Shown here: in pieces, positions 49,710 to 58,996 of the stretch | Layout: each line of letters begins with the position of its first letter | How positions within the stretch are numbered: the first letter of the stretch is position 1 | DNA from: Flavobacterium sp. | Lineage (GTDB): Bacteria > Bacteroidota > Bacteroidia > Flavobacteriales > Flavobacteriaceae | Direction: 5' to 3' | DNA: 64,000 nt | Assembly (NCBI RefSeq): GCF_024710485.1 | Contig: NZ_JANJUQ010000023.1 | Coordinates: 62,001 to 126,000 of the forward strand | The notes under the pieces: generated by a model | What the model was told of the DNA's origin: nothing | Seen by the model: only the letters and a program-made list of their open reading frames with translations | Database searches by the model: none | Program-made: the position numbers and the translations under genes

Positions 49710-51314
49710 TTACAAACAATTTATAAAATTTTTTGCTTCTGTAAATAAGGAGTTTCTATGTTGTAAACCATTTGTTCCTCCATTTACTAACAAAGTTATT
49801 TTTTTAGATGTTGTTAGGCTATTGATAGGAGAGCCTAATTTGTCTATAACGTTATTTTTAAAATACCATAAGGCACTAATTACAGCTATCTTCATATCGG
49901 AAGCAATAAGTTCTGGATTTTCGACTAAATTTACCGTATTATCATAATTTTCTTGATAAAACATATTAAATGAAGTATAATTGTCTCTTCCTGTTAGTTG
50001 AAAGATTCCTCTGCCAATAAATTTATATCCATCTCCATAGTTTGTATTTCCTAATTTTGATTTAGGACTTCTGTTAGCATCATCATAAACATAATTTGCA
50101 AACATTTCATGATTAACAAAAGTATTATTTGCAGTATTTACATAATCATTAGGATTTGCCTTGTTAGGATTTGCGTTAGGATTTGATAAAGGATTAAAGT
50201 ATTTTTCCCAATAATCTTCTGTGCCTAATCTGCTTACTCGATAATTTAAATTTTCAGTAAATGTTCCAAATTCTATTCCAGTTATTGGATTTGTACTTTC
50301 ATGTCCTGCTTGAGATAAGAAGTGTTGTAATTTTTCTTTTGTATCAATGCCAAATTCTTTTCCATACTCATTAACATATTGAGCAATTTTTTCTAAGGTA
50401 ATGTCAGGAGTATTTGGAAACATCAACTTTAATTTTTCTTTTGAAGTATTACAATCGCCTTTATCGCCTAACACCCCAATCGCTCCACTAGGTGCACACC
50501 TAAGGAGTCCCGTTTGGCAAACATCTTCATAACTTACAATCAAGGTTACACTATATCCGGGATAACGTCCGTTACCACAATCTGAAGCCAAGTAAGATTC
50601 CCAACTTGAGTAGGACTCTCTGCATTGGCAGAGTACTGTTAAATAAACTTTAGTACAACCTGTATTGCTCGATCCGCCATACTCACCTTCTCCTCCTCCT
50701 CCTCCTGAGCTTCCGGTAGGATAATCTCCTACGGTACCACCCATTCCGCCACCGCCACTTTCAGGTTCAGTATCATCAATGACAGGATTCGTAAAGTCAG
50801 CCATAAGGTCTTCGCATGGATTTGTTTGCAACATGCCTTTAGACGTTATGGTTCCTCGAAACTCTTGGAGCTTTTTAAGTTGTTCCTGGTACTCTTGGGC
50901 AAATACATCCGTCATGGCATATTTCATCAATGTTAATTCGAGTTCTCCTTCTTTGTCAGTCATGACCAAATTGTGAAAGGTTTTATAATCATCTTCGGGA
51001 TGATTAGTAACTCTAAAAATATAATTTCTAACCCCTAATGAATCAACAACTAATAGGATACTGCTGTAATCAATTGTCTCGTAATCGGTTCTTAATAAAG
51101 ATTGTTGTTGACTGTTTGCCCCTAAGTTTTGAAACTTAGTTTTCAGTACATTGGCAATTCGTTTTGCCTCAGCACCTTTCAAATACTCGGTTGTGATACC
51201 GCTTTTTTGCCCTAATCCTTTCTCTTTAACATAAAGTTCTTCTGTTTGACAGCCTTGTAATGAACAAAGCATTAAGGAAAGGATTCCCCAAAAATACAAA
51301 ATTCTTACATTCAT
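49710..51314 (-). CDS. Lipoprotein with C-terminal GH19 (chitinase/endolysin) domain
   Basis: 534 aa. Lipobox LQGCQ near residue 22; a conserved-looking region of about 150 residues (VVDSLGVRNYIFRVTNHPEDDYKTFHNLVMTDKEGELELTLMKY); a Gly-rich linker (190-220, GGGGMGG...GGGGGEGEYGG); a Cys-rich patch (about 223-280); and a GH19 domain (about 290-534): FLSQAGHESTNPITG with catalytic Glu near 336, YKFIGRGIFQLTGRDNYTSFN, and ALWYFKNNVIDKL. GH19 cleaves chitin or peptidoglycan. The modular N-terminal region plus swapped C-terminal hydrolase looks like a polymorphic-toxin layout. AT-rich, beside an XRE regulator and small secreted proteins. Confidence 0.82.
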   Translation of the reverse strand: MNVRILYFWGILSLMLCSLQGCQTEELYVKEKGLGQKSGITTEYLKGAEAKRIANVLKTKFQNLGANSQQQSLLRTDYETIDYSSILLVVDSLGVRNYIFRVTNHPEDDYKTFHNLVMTDKEGELELTLMKYAMTDVFAQEYQEQLKKLQEFRGTITSKGMLQTNPCEDLMADFTNPVIDDTEPESGGGGMGGTVGDYPTGSSGGGGGEGEYGGSSNTGCTKVYLTVLCQCRESYSSWESYLASDCGNGRYPGYSVTLIVSYEDVCQTGLLRCAPSGAIGVLGDKGDCNTSKEKLKLMFPNTPDITLEKIAQYVNEYGKEFGIDTKEKLQHFLSQAGHESTNPITGIEFGTFTENLNYRVSRLGTEDYWEKYFNPLSNPNANPNKANPNDYVNTANNTFVNHEMFANYVYDDANRSPKSKLGNTNYGDGYKFIGRGIFQLTGRDNYTSFNMFYQENYDNTVNLVENPELIASDMKIAVISALWYFKNNVIDKLGSPINSLTTSKKITLLVNGGTNGLQHRNSLFTEAKNFINCL

Positions 51315-51351
51315 AAATAAATAAAATTAAAATTTAACAAATAAATACAGT

Positions 51352-51369
51352 CAAAACTATATATATTTG
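51352..51369. promoter_or_regulatory. Back-to-back -7 elements of two divergent promoters
   Basis: TAGTTTTG on the minus strand (51359-51352, toward the GH19 gene) and TATATTTG on the plus strand (51362-51369, toward the XRE gene) are separated by two bases. The two polymerase sites overlap, so the promoters should exclude each other or be controlled together. Confidence 0.55.
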
Positions 51370-51420
51370 TAGTAAATTTCTATTTAAAAATGAATTGTGT
51401 TAAGTCAAAATGTAATAATT

Positions 51421-51792
51421 ATGGAAATAGGAATCAAAATCAAAAAATTGCGAGAAGGCAAGAAAATGTCACAGATGGAGTTGGCTTATATCTTGGGAAT
51501 ATCCCAATCGAAACTTTGTAATATAGAAAGCAATGAAGACAAGTCTATCGATTTTGTACTCATGCACAAAGTTTGTCAGTTTTTTGAAGTTGGGTTTGAC
51601 CATTTTTTAGACCTTAATAAAGTCAATAGCCCGTCAGTCAAATCCCAAAATTCACTTAGTACGCTACACGATGCCTTTGAAGATAGTGTGATGAATCAAA
51701 TTCATTTTCTGATTGCGGATAACCGCTCCAAAGAACATCGAATTCAAGAGTTGCTGTTTCAAATTGCACAAATGAAACGAGACCAAACCTGA
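51421..51792 (+). CDS. XRE-family regulator with C-terminal coiled tail
   Basis: 123 aa from ATG 51421 (51397 is an upstream alternative). N-terminal HTH (IKIKKLREGKKMSQMELAYILGISQSKLCNIES), then about 60 residues ending in a helix (ADNRSKEHRIQELLFQIAQMKRDQT) that may dimerise. Divergent from the GH19 lipoprotein with overlapping promoters, so it probably controls that locus and itself. Ends abutting the converging YkuD_2 gene. Confidence 0.86.
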   Translation: MEIGIKIKKLREGKKMSQMELAYILGISQSKLCNIESNEDKSIDFVLMHKVCQFFEVGFDHFLDLNKVNSPSVKSQNSLSTLHDAFEDSVMNQIHFLIADNRSKEHRIQELLFQIAQMKRDQT

Positions 51793-52416
51793 TTAATAAT
51801 AGAGGTACAATAGTATCGGCTTTTCAGAGGTGTCAATAATTTTTTCCAAACGATTAAAAAAGGTCTCATTCACCATTGGACACCCCAAACTATTGCATAT
51901 CGGACTCAATTGTTCCTCATGAGGTACTTTCTCATAATGATGCAACACTATAAATCTTTCTAAAGCTTTATCGTTCGTTTTGTCTAGGCCGAAAAGTTTA
52001 TAAGCTTTGCCGAATTTCCCTGTATAGTGGCGTCCAATTTCATACTTCCCCAACGATGTAGTGTGCGAATCGGGGATGTTGCTGAAATGTAATTTACCTT
52101 CAATACCGGTTTCTGACCCGGAACCATGCGCCATTAGTCCTTGATCGATGCATTGGTTTTTCTTTACATTGTAAACAAAGAATCGGTTTTTACCCGACAT
52201 GATTTTTAAGTCGGCCAAAAAAACTATTGCCTCATTGTATTTCGGATTGTTCTCGATAAACTTTTCAATCTCACGTATTTTAGTATACCGTCGTTTTTGT
52301 ACATCATCGTCGGAAATGGGTATGGACTGACTGGATAGTGGTAAAGATTTTTTCCAGTACCAATACCCTAAACCCAAAATGACCATTATTAAAAATATGC
52401 CGAACAGTTGCTTCAT
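51793..52416 (-). CDS. L,D-transpeptidase-like protein (YkuD_2 family)
   Basis: 207 aa. N-terminal membrane anchor (residues 3-21), then the YkuD_2 pattern: FFVYNVKKNQCIDQGLMAHGSG, TSLGKYEIGRHYTGKFGKAYKLFGLD, FIVLHHYEKVP and ICNSLGCPMVN with catalytic C179 (the motif S.GCP.V replaces SHGCIR). Presumed periplasmic and wall-related; substrate unknown. Four bases after the sugar-dehydrogenase gene stop, so co-transcribed. Confidence 0.85.
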   Translation of the reverse strand: MKQLFGIFLIMVILGLGYWYWKKSLPLSSQSIPISDDDVQKRRYTKIREIEKFIENNPKYNEAIVFLADLKIMSGKNRFFVYNVKKNQCIDQGLMAHGSGSETGIEGKLHFSNIPDSHTTSLGKYEIGRHYTGKFGKAYKLFGLDKTNDKALERFIVLHHYEKVPHEEQLSPICNSLGCPMVNETFFNRLEKIIDTSEKPILLYLYY

Positions 52417-52420
52417 TGGA

Positions 52421-53794
52421 TTAATCCTTGACGAGTTTGGTTTGGAACATGGTGCCGTTTAATCCTTTAACGGTAGCCAAATAAATTCCTTTGGCTAAAG
52501 AGGCCACTGAAAAACGATGGTTTTCCAGAGTGTCCAAACCTTGTTCTAAAACTACTTTACCGGTAAGGTCGGTTATGATTACAAAGGTCAGCACATGATT
52601 GTTTTCATTTTTAAGATACAATTCTTCTTTAGCGGGATTCGGATAGAGTTGAATGCCCTTGTTCCCGAAATCATTAACGGATAAACTACTGTCTACCATT
52701 TTATAAACTACACCGCCCATAATTACATAAATTTCCCCGTCTTTGTCTTCTCCGAAAGTGGTTATCAAATTCGGGCCGTTGTAATTCCAAGTTATCGTTC
52801 CGTCAGGGGTTACCCAACCGATTTCTCCGGTACAATAGTCGGCGAAAAAGTATTTGTTGACAAAATTCGGATAAGTAGAGCCGGTATATACATAACCACC
52901 TGTAATGGAACAACGATTGGTGGTGCCATGCAAATACACAGCAATTGGTGCATGAGTAGATGCATATCCCGGGCAATCGGTAGTGTTGTAAGCTATATTT
53001 CCTTCATAACAACGCCACCCGAAGTTCAAACCTGTATTGGGAAGCGGTGCAGGAACTTTGTTAATTTCTTCAATCGCATTTTGTCCTACATCGGCTATCC
53101 ACAAATCACCGTTTAAACGGTTGAATGAAAACTTCCAAGGATTGCGTAATCCAATACCCCAGATTTCATCATTACCGGCTACGCCAACATAAGGATTAGT
53201 TGTCGGAATACCGTAAGGTGAAGCCGAATTCACATCAATTCGGAGCATTTTACCTAAATTCTCATTAATATTTTGTGCTCGGTTTCCGGGATCACCGCCA
53301 CTGCCGCCGTCACCCATGCCAATGTACAAATAACCATCGGGACCAAACTTAATCGAACCGCCATTATGGTTGCTAAAAGGTTGGTTCACGGTCAGTAAAA
53401 CCACTCCGCTGGAGGCATCGGCTATGTTAGGATCGGAAGAAACCGTGTAGCGGGCAATAACTGTTGCGCCATCACCGGCACGGGTATAATTCACATAAAA
53501 ATAGCCGTTGGAAGCATAATTGGGATGAAAGGCCAAACCCAACAATCCTCGTTCACCACCCGATAAGATCGTGGAAGCGGTTAAGGTTAAAAAAGGAGTG
53601 GTATTGATGGTGCCGTTCGGATTTAAAATGCGAATCAAACCGCTTTGTTGTACCACAAACAAACGAGCATCGTTTGGCGGATGGGCAATTTCAACCGGTG
53701 AAGAAAATCCGGAGGCAAAACTTTGTAAGCCTACAGTTTGGGCTGTAATTACGGTACAACAAAATCCAAAAAAAGAGAGTAATAGTTTTTTCAT
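52421..53794 (-). CDS. PQQ-type sugar dehydrogenase (GSDH family) with T9SS sorting domain
   Basis: 457 aa. Signal peptide ending VITAQ, a six-bladed GSDH/YliI-like propeller (about 20-370: VEIAHPPNDARLFVVQQSGLIRIL, GERGLLGLAFHPNYASNGYFYVNYT, NHNGGSIKFGPDGYLYIGMGDGGSGGDPGNRAQN, WGIGLRNPWKFSF, IADVGQNAIEEI), and a type A T9SS sorting domain (about 385-457, IQLYPNPAKEELYLKN...FQTKLVKD). Likely a secreted aldose dehydrogenase using PQQ. Whether this strain makes PQQ cannot be seen here. Confidence 0.9.
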   Translation of the reverse strand: MKKLLLSFFGFCCTVITAQTVGLQSFASGFSSPVEIAHPPNDARLFVVQQSGLIRILNPNGTINTTPFLTLTASTILSGGERGLLGLAFHPNYASNGYFYVNYTRAGDGATVIARYTVSSDPNIADASSGVVLLTVNQPFSNHNGGSIKFGPDGYLYIGMGDGGSGGDPGNRAQNINENLGKMLRIDVNSASPYGIPTTNPYVGVAGNDEIWGIGLRNPWKFSFNRLNGDLWIADVGQNAIEEINKVPAPLPNTGLNFGWRCYEGNIAYNTTDCPGYASTHAPIAVYLHGTTNRCSITGGYVYTGSTYPNFVNKYFFADYCTGEIGWVTPDGTITWNYNGPNLITTFGEDKDGEIYVIMGGVVYKMVDSSLSVNDFGNKGIQLYPNPAKEELYLKNENNHVLTFVIITDLTGKVVLEQGLDTLENHRFSVASLAKGIYLATVKGLNGTMFQTKLVKD

Positions 53795-53845
53795 AGCAGT
53801 TGGTTTTGGGTAAAGTTAAAAAAAACCAATTACTAATACAAGTGT

Positions 53846-55798
53846 TTAAAAATCAAACTCTTCCATATTCAGGCTGTCGTTTTCCACAGTTGCTATGGTT
53901 TTTTGTTTTAAGTACTGTTGTGCCGCCCCTGAGATGGTTAACGGGAAATTGCCGATAGTGTCTGTGTCGGTCAATAGTTTTCTTCTCAACATCAATCGGG
54001 TTAGAAAATCGTTTTGTTGGCGTGCAAAGGGTTTAAGTTGTTGTTCGCCGTCAAAGCGGTACATAAATCCTTTGGGTTTCGGAACTATGGTGGCCAAAAA
54101 CAAGCATTCATTCAAATTCAAATCGGCCGGTCTTTTTTGGAAGTAAAACTGAGCCGCTTCACCAATACCGTAAACATTCGGTCCCCATTCGATAACGTTG
54201 AAATACACTTCCAACATCCGCTCTTTGGAACTGATTCGATTGTTTTCTAGGATATAAACCAGTAAGATTTCTTCCAATTTACGGGATAGGGTTTTTTCGC
54301 GGGTAAGAAAAACATTTTTCACCAACTGCATGCTAATCGTGCTGGCACCGCGGGCGAATTTTTTGGTTTTGATGTTTTTGACAATCGATTGTTTAAAGGC
54401 TTCTCCGATAAATCCGCGATGGTTAAAAAACGATGGATCTTCACTGGTGAGTACGCATTTTTGTATGTAAGGCGAAATCTCGGCTAGAGGTGTGAAATTA
54501 GGATTCGACGGGCCAACCACAATCGGGCGTTGCGGGATACCTTTTTCAATGGCGCGATAAGTAAATTCTCCGTTGATTTTATTTAAATCGGCTTCTCCGT
54601 ATTTGGTAATTTTAAGGCCTTCGGGTTGGAGTTTGCTCTCAAAAACCAACTCTTTGGGTTTGTGATTATTGTATTCAAAGCGCAAAGCATAACTGAAGTT
54701 TCCTTGGGCTTCCATACCCTCAAAATGACGAAACAATCCGGTTGGTAACGAGTTGATGAAATCTTGTGCTTGCATTTTCTGAATGTCCAATTGCAGGGCG
54801 TAAATTTTGTCTTCTTGGTTGGTGTAAGACATATAAGGACGGCATTTGATGTTGTTTAATTGCAAAGCCGAAGTGCTGTCGAGCGCCAAAAAGCGTGAGC
54901 CGACAATCCAACGGTAATCAAATCTGGCGTTTTGGATAACCACATCTTTAGAAGCAATTTTAGGATGGTTGACTACTAAATTTCGTATGGAAGAATAACC
55001 GTCGATGTGTAATTCGCCACGGTTCATTGTGAGATTTTCCAAGTTGAAATGAATTGATTGAAATCCGGTTTTCAACTGAAATTTTTGGTCTAAATAAGGC
55101 AGTCGAATCGTATCACTTTTCGGATTGAAGAACTCCAAATCGGCTTTGCGTTCCCGCGGATCGGCAAATCCGTTAATGGCCCATTGCTGGGAGAAATTTT
55201 CCGAAGTTACGGTAATCAAAGTCGTCAATTTTTTATCGGATAGCGCCAATTGATTGAAATCGAATACCACTTGATGTCCCAAATCGTCAATTTTTACGAC
55301 AAATCCTTTCACTTGCATGTTGGTAGGCACCAAGTCGAGTAAGTTAGACGTAATACGATTAAGTAATTTGGCGTAATTGACTTCGGTAGTTTCTTGTTTT
55401 TCCTTTTTGGACCGAAGAAACGCCTCGAAGTTGCTGCCGTTTTTGGTTTTGACCAACTGTATATAACCACGGTTGATGTCGAGTTTGCCCAATTGGATGT
55501 CGCCCGTGAATAGTTTCCAAAAATTCACTGTGGTCTTTAAATTATCTATACGTACCAAAGTGTCAGCTTGGTTCGGCACCAGCGTAATGTGTTGGAACTC
55601 TAAGTCGGACAATCCCTGAAATTCCGCTTTGGCCACCTGAAATCGACATTGGTAGTCGCGTTGCATTTTGGCATCAATCCTATCAATCACTTTGTTCAAA
55701 AGACTGCCCCGAAACACAAAAAGCAATACTAAGCCCAACAGCAACAAAACGCTGCCAATTTTCAAGCCTAGAAAAACTTTTTGTCGAGTAGTTCTCAT
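53846..55798 (-). CDS. GT51 peptidoglycan glycosyltransferase with AsmA-like N-terminus
   Basis: 650 aa. Transmembrane helix (about 12-30), a long beta-rich AsmA/DUF748-like periplasmic region (about 35-420), then GT51: LTSEDPSFFNHRGF (catalytic Glu near 452), KKFARGASTISMQLVKNVFLTREKTLSRKLEEILLVYILE, YFNVIEWGPNVYGIGEAAQFYF. No penicillin-binding transpeptidase domain, so a monofunctional (MtgA-type) polymerase of lipid II, but much longer than MtgA. One-base overlap with gldH. The AsmA-GT51 fusion seems a Bacteroidota feature. Confidence 0.85.
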   Translation of the reverse strand: MRTTRQKVFLGLKIGSVLLLLGLVLLFVFRGSLLNKVIDRIDAKMQRDYQCRFQVAKAEFQGLSDLEFQHITLVPNQADTLVRIDNLKTTVNFWKLFTGDIQLGKLDINRGYIQLVKTKNGSNFEAFLRSKKEKQETTEVNYAKLLNRITSNLLDLVPTNMQVKGFVVKIDDLGHQVVFDFNQLALSDKKLTTLITVTSENFSQQWAINGFADPRERKADLEFFNPKSDTIRLPYLDQKFQLKTGFQSIHFNLENLTMNRGELHIDGYSSIRNLVVNHPKIASKDVVIQNARFDYRWIVGSRFLALDSTSALQLNNIKCRPYMSYTNQEDKIYALQLDIQKMQAQDFINSLPTGLFRHFEGMEAQGNFSYALRFEYNNHKPKELVFESKLQPEGLKITKYGEADLNKINGEFTYRAIEKGIPQRPIVVGPSNPNFTPLAEISPYIQKCVLTSEDPSFFNHRGFIGEAFKQSIVKNIKTKKFARGASTISMQLVKNVFLTREKTLSRKLEEILLVYILENNRISSKERMLEVYFNVIEWGPNVYGIGEAAQFYFQKRPADLNLNECLFLATIVPKPKGFMYRFDGEQQLKPFARQQNDFLTRLMLRRKLLTDTDTIGNFPLTISGAAQQYLKQKTIATVENDSLNMEEFDF

Positions 55799-56259
55799 CA
55801 GTTCGATTTTTCAATGGTAATGCCCAAGTTAGAGATATTGGGCACATAAGGATGTCCAAATTTATGAAAAACCGTAAAAGTATATTTCCCTTTCCTCAGT
55901 GGGAAATTGGTTTTAAAAGTCTGTTCCAAATCGCAGATATCGCCCAGGCAGTCGCCTAAGTCTTTTCCTTGCGCATCTTTGAGGATTAGATCGAAGAACA
56001 CTACTTCGGTTTTTCCTTCCGGATAGGTGATGCCAACGCCTAACGGAATCCGGTCAAATTGGTAATCGTAAACGTGACTGATGTTGAGGGACAAGTGGTA
56101 GTTTTGAGCCGTTTGGTTGTCAAATTCAAACGACTTGACATCGTCTTTCATCCACTGATTGGCAGTGAAATCGGAAGTGCTTTCGGAGTAAATGAATCTT
56201 TCTTTACAAGAAATGAAAAATACGAACGAAAACAGGAGTAAAGTTGGTTTTAGTTTCAT
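55798..56259 (-). CDS. gldH: Gliding motility lipoprotein GldH
   Basis: 153 aa from ATG 56259 (18 bases inside a longer frame starting 56277). Signal peptide with lipobox FISC; the sequence FIYSESTSDFTANQWMKDDVKSFEFD...YDYQFDRIPLGVGITYPEGK...CLGDICDLEQTFKTNFPLRKGKYTFTVFHKFG is that of GldH. Required for gliding and linked to T9SS function in Flavobacterium. Upstream partner of the GT51 gene with one-base overlap. Confidence 0.88.
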   Translation of the reverse strand: MKLKPTLLLFSFVFFISCKERFIYSESTSDFTANQWMKDDVKSFEFDNQTAQNYHLSLNISHVYDYQFDRIPLGVGITYPEGKTEVVFFDLILKDAQGKDLGDCLGDICDLEQTFKTNFPLRKGKYTFTVFHKFGHPYVPNISNLGITIEKSN

Positions 56260-56313
56260 AAGGGTTTCGTTTACCATAACAACGAGTGAAAGCTTGGTTT
56301 ATTGTGTTGGAAA

Positions 56314-57675
56314 TCAGCCAAACAATTGTTCGACCACTTCTTCGATTTTAGAAACCAAGACAATTTTGATGAGCGGATTTTTGATGGCAATTTTATTGTA
56401 TTTGGAAACAAATATGGTGGCAAAGCCTAATTTTTCCGCTTCCTGTATGCGTTGCTCTACGCGGTTCACGGGGCGAATTTCTCCCGACAGACCTACTTCT
56501 CCGGCAAAACAAACGTCTTTTCCAACTGCAATATCTTCGTTGGAGGACAAAATGGCCGCGACTACCGCCAAATCAATCGCCGGATCATCTACCGAGATAC
56601 CGCCGGTTACGTTCAAAAACACATCTTTAGTACCTAAGCGAAATCCGGCACGTTTCTCTAAAACGGCCAAAATCATATTCAATCGTTTGGCGTTATAGCC
56701 GGTAGTGCTGCGTTGCGGTGTTCCGTAAACAGCGGTGGAAACGAGTGCTTGAATTTCAATCATCAACGGGCGCATGCCTTCTAACGTAGAGGCAATGGCT
56801 GTGCCCGAAAGTTCTTCTTCCCGATGGGAAATGAGGATTTCCGAAGGATTAGAAACTTCTCGTAAACCGGAACCTTGCATTTCGTAGATGCCCAATTCGG
56901 CTGTAGAACCAAAACGGTTTTTGAGCGATCGCAAAATGCGGTAAACGTGGTTTCGGTCGCCTTCAAACTGCAACACCGTGTCAACCATGTGTTCCAAAAT
57001 CTTCGGTCCGGCTATGTTGCCGTCTTTGGTGATATGACCAATCAGGATGACCGGGATATTGGTTTCCTTGGCAAATTTGATTAATTCAGCCGTAGTTTCC
57101 CGAATTTGAGAAATGCTTCCGGCAGTCGATTCTATATGGTCGGTATGCAGGGTTTGAATGGAATCAATAATCACTATATCCGGTTCCACTTCCACTATAT
57201 GTCGGAAGATGTTTTGGGTTTTGGTTTCGGTTAAAATTAAGCAGTTTTCACTGTTGGGGTTGATGCGTTCCGCACGCATTTTGATTTGCTTCTGACTTTC
57301 TTCGCCCGAAACATAGAGCGTTTTATAAGGTAATTTTAGTGAAATTTGAAGCAGTAATGTACTCTTTCCAATACCGGGTTCACCTCCCAAAAGAATCAAT
57401 GAGCCGGGAACGATGCCGCCACCTAATACACGGTTCAATTCGCCGTCGGTGGTGTCCATACGGACTTCCTGCGTCGAATCGATTTCTTTTATTTTTAAGG
57501 GCTTGGAAACCCTTTTGTTTTCGGTTGCGGTAGGTTTCCAACTTGTTTTTTCTTCTTTTTGAATAATTTCCTCCGCTATGGTATTCCATTCTTTACAAGC
57601 ATTGCATTGCCCTTGCCATTTGGCGTATTGAGTGCCGCAATTTTGACAAAAGAAAGACGTTTTGAGTTTAGACAT
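56314..57675 (-). CDS. radA: DNA repair protein RadA (Sms)
   Basis: 453 aa. N-terminal zinc finger CQNCGTQYAKWQGQCNACKEW; Walker A GGEPGIGKST near residue 98; KNRFG motif in RSLKNRFGSTAELG; C-terminal Lon-like domain (VNVTGGISVDDPAIDLAVVAAILSS...). RecA-like helicase for branch migration in recombinational repair. One-base overlap with the preceding esterase-like gene. Confidence 0.95.
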   Translation of the reverse strand: MSKLKTSFFCQNCGTQYAKWQGQCNACKEWNTIAEEIIQKEEKTSWKPTATENKRVSKPLKIKEIDSTQEVRMDTTDGELNRVLGGGIVPGSLILLGGEPGIGKSTLLLQISLKLPYKTLYVSGEESQKQIKMRAERINPNSENCLILTETKTQNIFRHIVEVEPDIVIIDSIQTLHTDHIESTAGSISQIRETTAELIKFAKETNIPVILIGHITKDGNIAGPKILEHMVDTVLQFEGDRNHVYRILRSLKNRFGSTAELGIYEMQGSGLREVSNPSEILISHREEELSGTAIASTLEGMRPLMIEIQALVSTAVYGTPQRSTTGYNAKRLNMILAVLEKRAGFRLGTKDVFLNVTGGISVDDPAIDLAVVAAILSSNEDIAVGKDVCFAGEVGLSGEIRPVNRVEQRIQEAEKLGFATIFVSKYNKIAIKNPLIKIVLVSKIEEVVEQLFG

Positions 57676-58940
57676 TATTCTGATTTTTTCTCTTCCGTAG
57701 GGGTTTCTGTCGGGGTTTCACTTGGCGTTTCTGTCGGCACTTCTTCTACAGGAGTTTCTTCTATAACTTCTTTTCCTTTTTGGCCTTTTTTAGGAAGTGA
57801 TTTTTTCAATTCATCGGCTCTTTCCATCATCATGTCTTTGGTCAAATCACCTACTTCTGCTTGTTGGAATGCGGCCAGGTACGATTTTACAGCTCGAGCG
57901 TTATCGCCTTGTTTTTCATACATCTGTGCCATATGGTAGTCGGCCAACATGGTTTTCGGATAATGTTTTCGGGCCAGTTGTGACAATTGATCGAATTCGT
58001 TGTACGCTTTGTTTTTCAGGATGGCGGCTTCAATCGCTTTGAAATCATTCATTCTGATTTGTAGTTTCAGGTTGAATGATTTTTCCAACACATCGTATTT
58101 CTGAATCAAATAATCTACATAACCTGAAGGCAAAACGGCGATTTTCTCCTGAAATTCGATAGTGGAAATCGGTTGGTAAACCGAGAATATTTGGTACAAT
58201 GCACTCGGAATGGCATGTAAAACCAAGGAGTAATGCGAAGAACCTTTGAAATCATCGTAACGGTAATTTACTTTCGGATTGTTAATTTTACTTGCCAATT
58301 CATCCAAAGCCTGTATGCGCGTTCTCATTTTTTTGACATCGCCGTCGGCAGAACAATGGTAGTAAAAAAGCGGTTGTTGTAGCGTTGTTAAACGTTCCAA
58401 GATACGTTCTTCCATTTCGGCACCCAACTCCGGACTCATCGAAATAAAAGCGTTAAAAATAGGTTGGTCTTTGTACAAATAGCAATTTAAAAATCCGGCT
58501 GTTGTGTCTAATCCGGCGGCAATGCGGAACGGGGCAACACGGAAGTTTTTCTCAACCATCGGAATCAATTCCATCCCAATGAATTCAAAGAAAGCTTCTC
58601 CTTTTTCAGAGGGTAAACCGGTAGTTTCATCCAACATACAGTCGGTTTCGCGCTCATTGTTTTTATTTTGACTGATGGCTACTACAATCACTTCAGGCAA
58701 ATCATCCCAATAGTAGCCGTAACTCAAAGCACCTTGAAAGGCATCGTGTAGGAACTCGCCGTCCAACAGTAACAACATTGGGTATTTTTGTGCTTTGTTT
58801 TTGGAATAGGAAGGCGGCAGAGTGATTTTAATTTCGCGGTCTTCATTCAGTTTCTTGGAAGTGATGGTATCCGTTATGGTTTTTTGAGCCATCACAGTAC
58901 CGGAGCAAACCAACAGTAATAGTAAAAACAGTTGTTTCAT
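57675..58940 (-). CDS. Esterase D-like secreted protein without a nucleophilic serine
   Basis: 421 aa. Signal peptide ending VMAQ. An alpha/beta-hydrolase of the putative esterase family (YPMLLLLDGEFLHDAF..., VIVVAISQNKNNERETDCML..., GEAFFEFIGMELIPMVEKNFRV), but the nucleophile elbow AGxSxGG is replaced by AAGLDTTAGF near residue 145, so catalysis is doubtful. A helical, TPR-like part (about 280-375) and a repetitive tail (PTETPSETPTETPTEE) follow. Periplasmic or surface. Operon with radA seems incidental. Confidence 0.82.
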   Translation of the reverse strand: MKQLFLLLLLVCSGTVMAQKTITDTITSKKLNEDREIKITLPPSYSKNKAQKYPMLLLLDGEFLHDAFQGALSYGYYWDDLPEVIVVAISQNKNNERETDCMLDETTGLPSEKGEAFFEFIGMELIPMVEKNFRVAPFRIAAGLDTTAGFLNCYLYKDQPIFNAFISMSPELGAEMEERILERLTTLQQPLFYYHCSADGDVKKMRTRIQALDELASKINNPKVNYRYDDFKGSSHYSLVLHAIPSALYQIFSVYQPISTIEFQEKIAVLPSGYVDYLIQKYDVLEKSFNLKLQIRMNDFKAIEAAILKNKAYNEFDQLSQLARKHYPKTMLADYHMAQMYEKQGDNARAVKSYLAAFQQAEVGDLTKDMMMERADELKKSLPKKGQKGKEVIEETPVEEVPTETPSETPTETPTEEKKSE

Positions 58941-58996
58941 GGGCTTTGGTTTTGGTTAAATAGACAATAGTGCTAAAAGACTAGCAATATAGTAAA

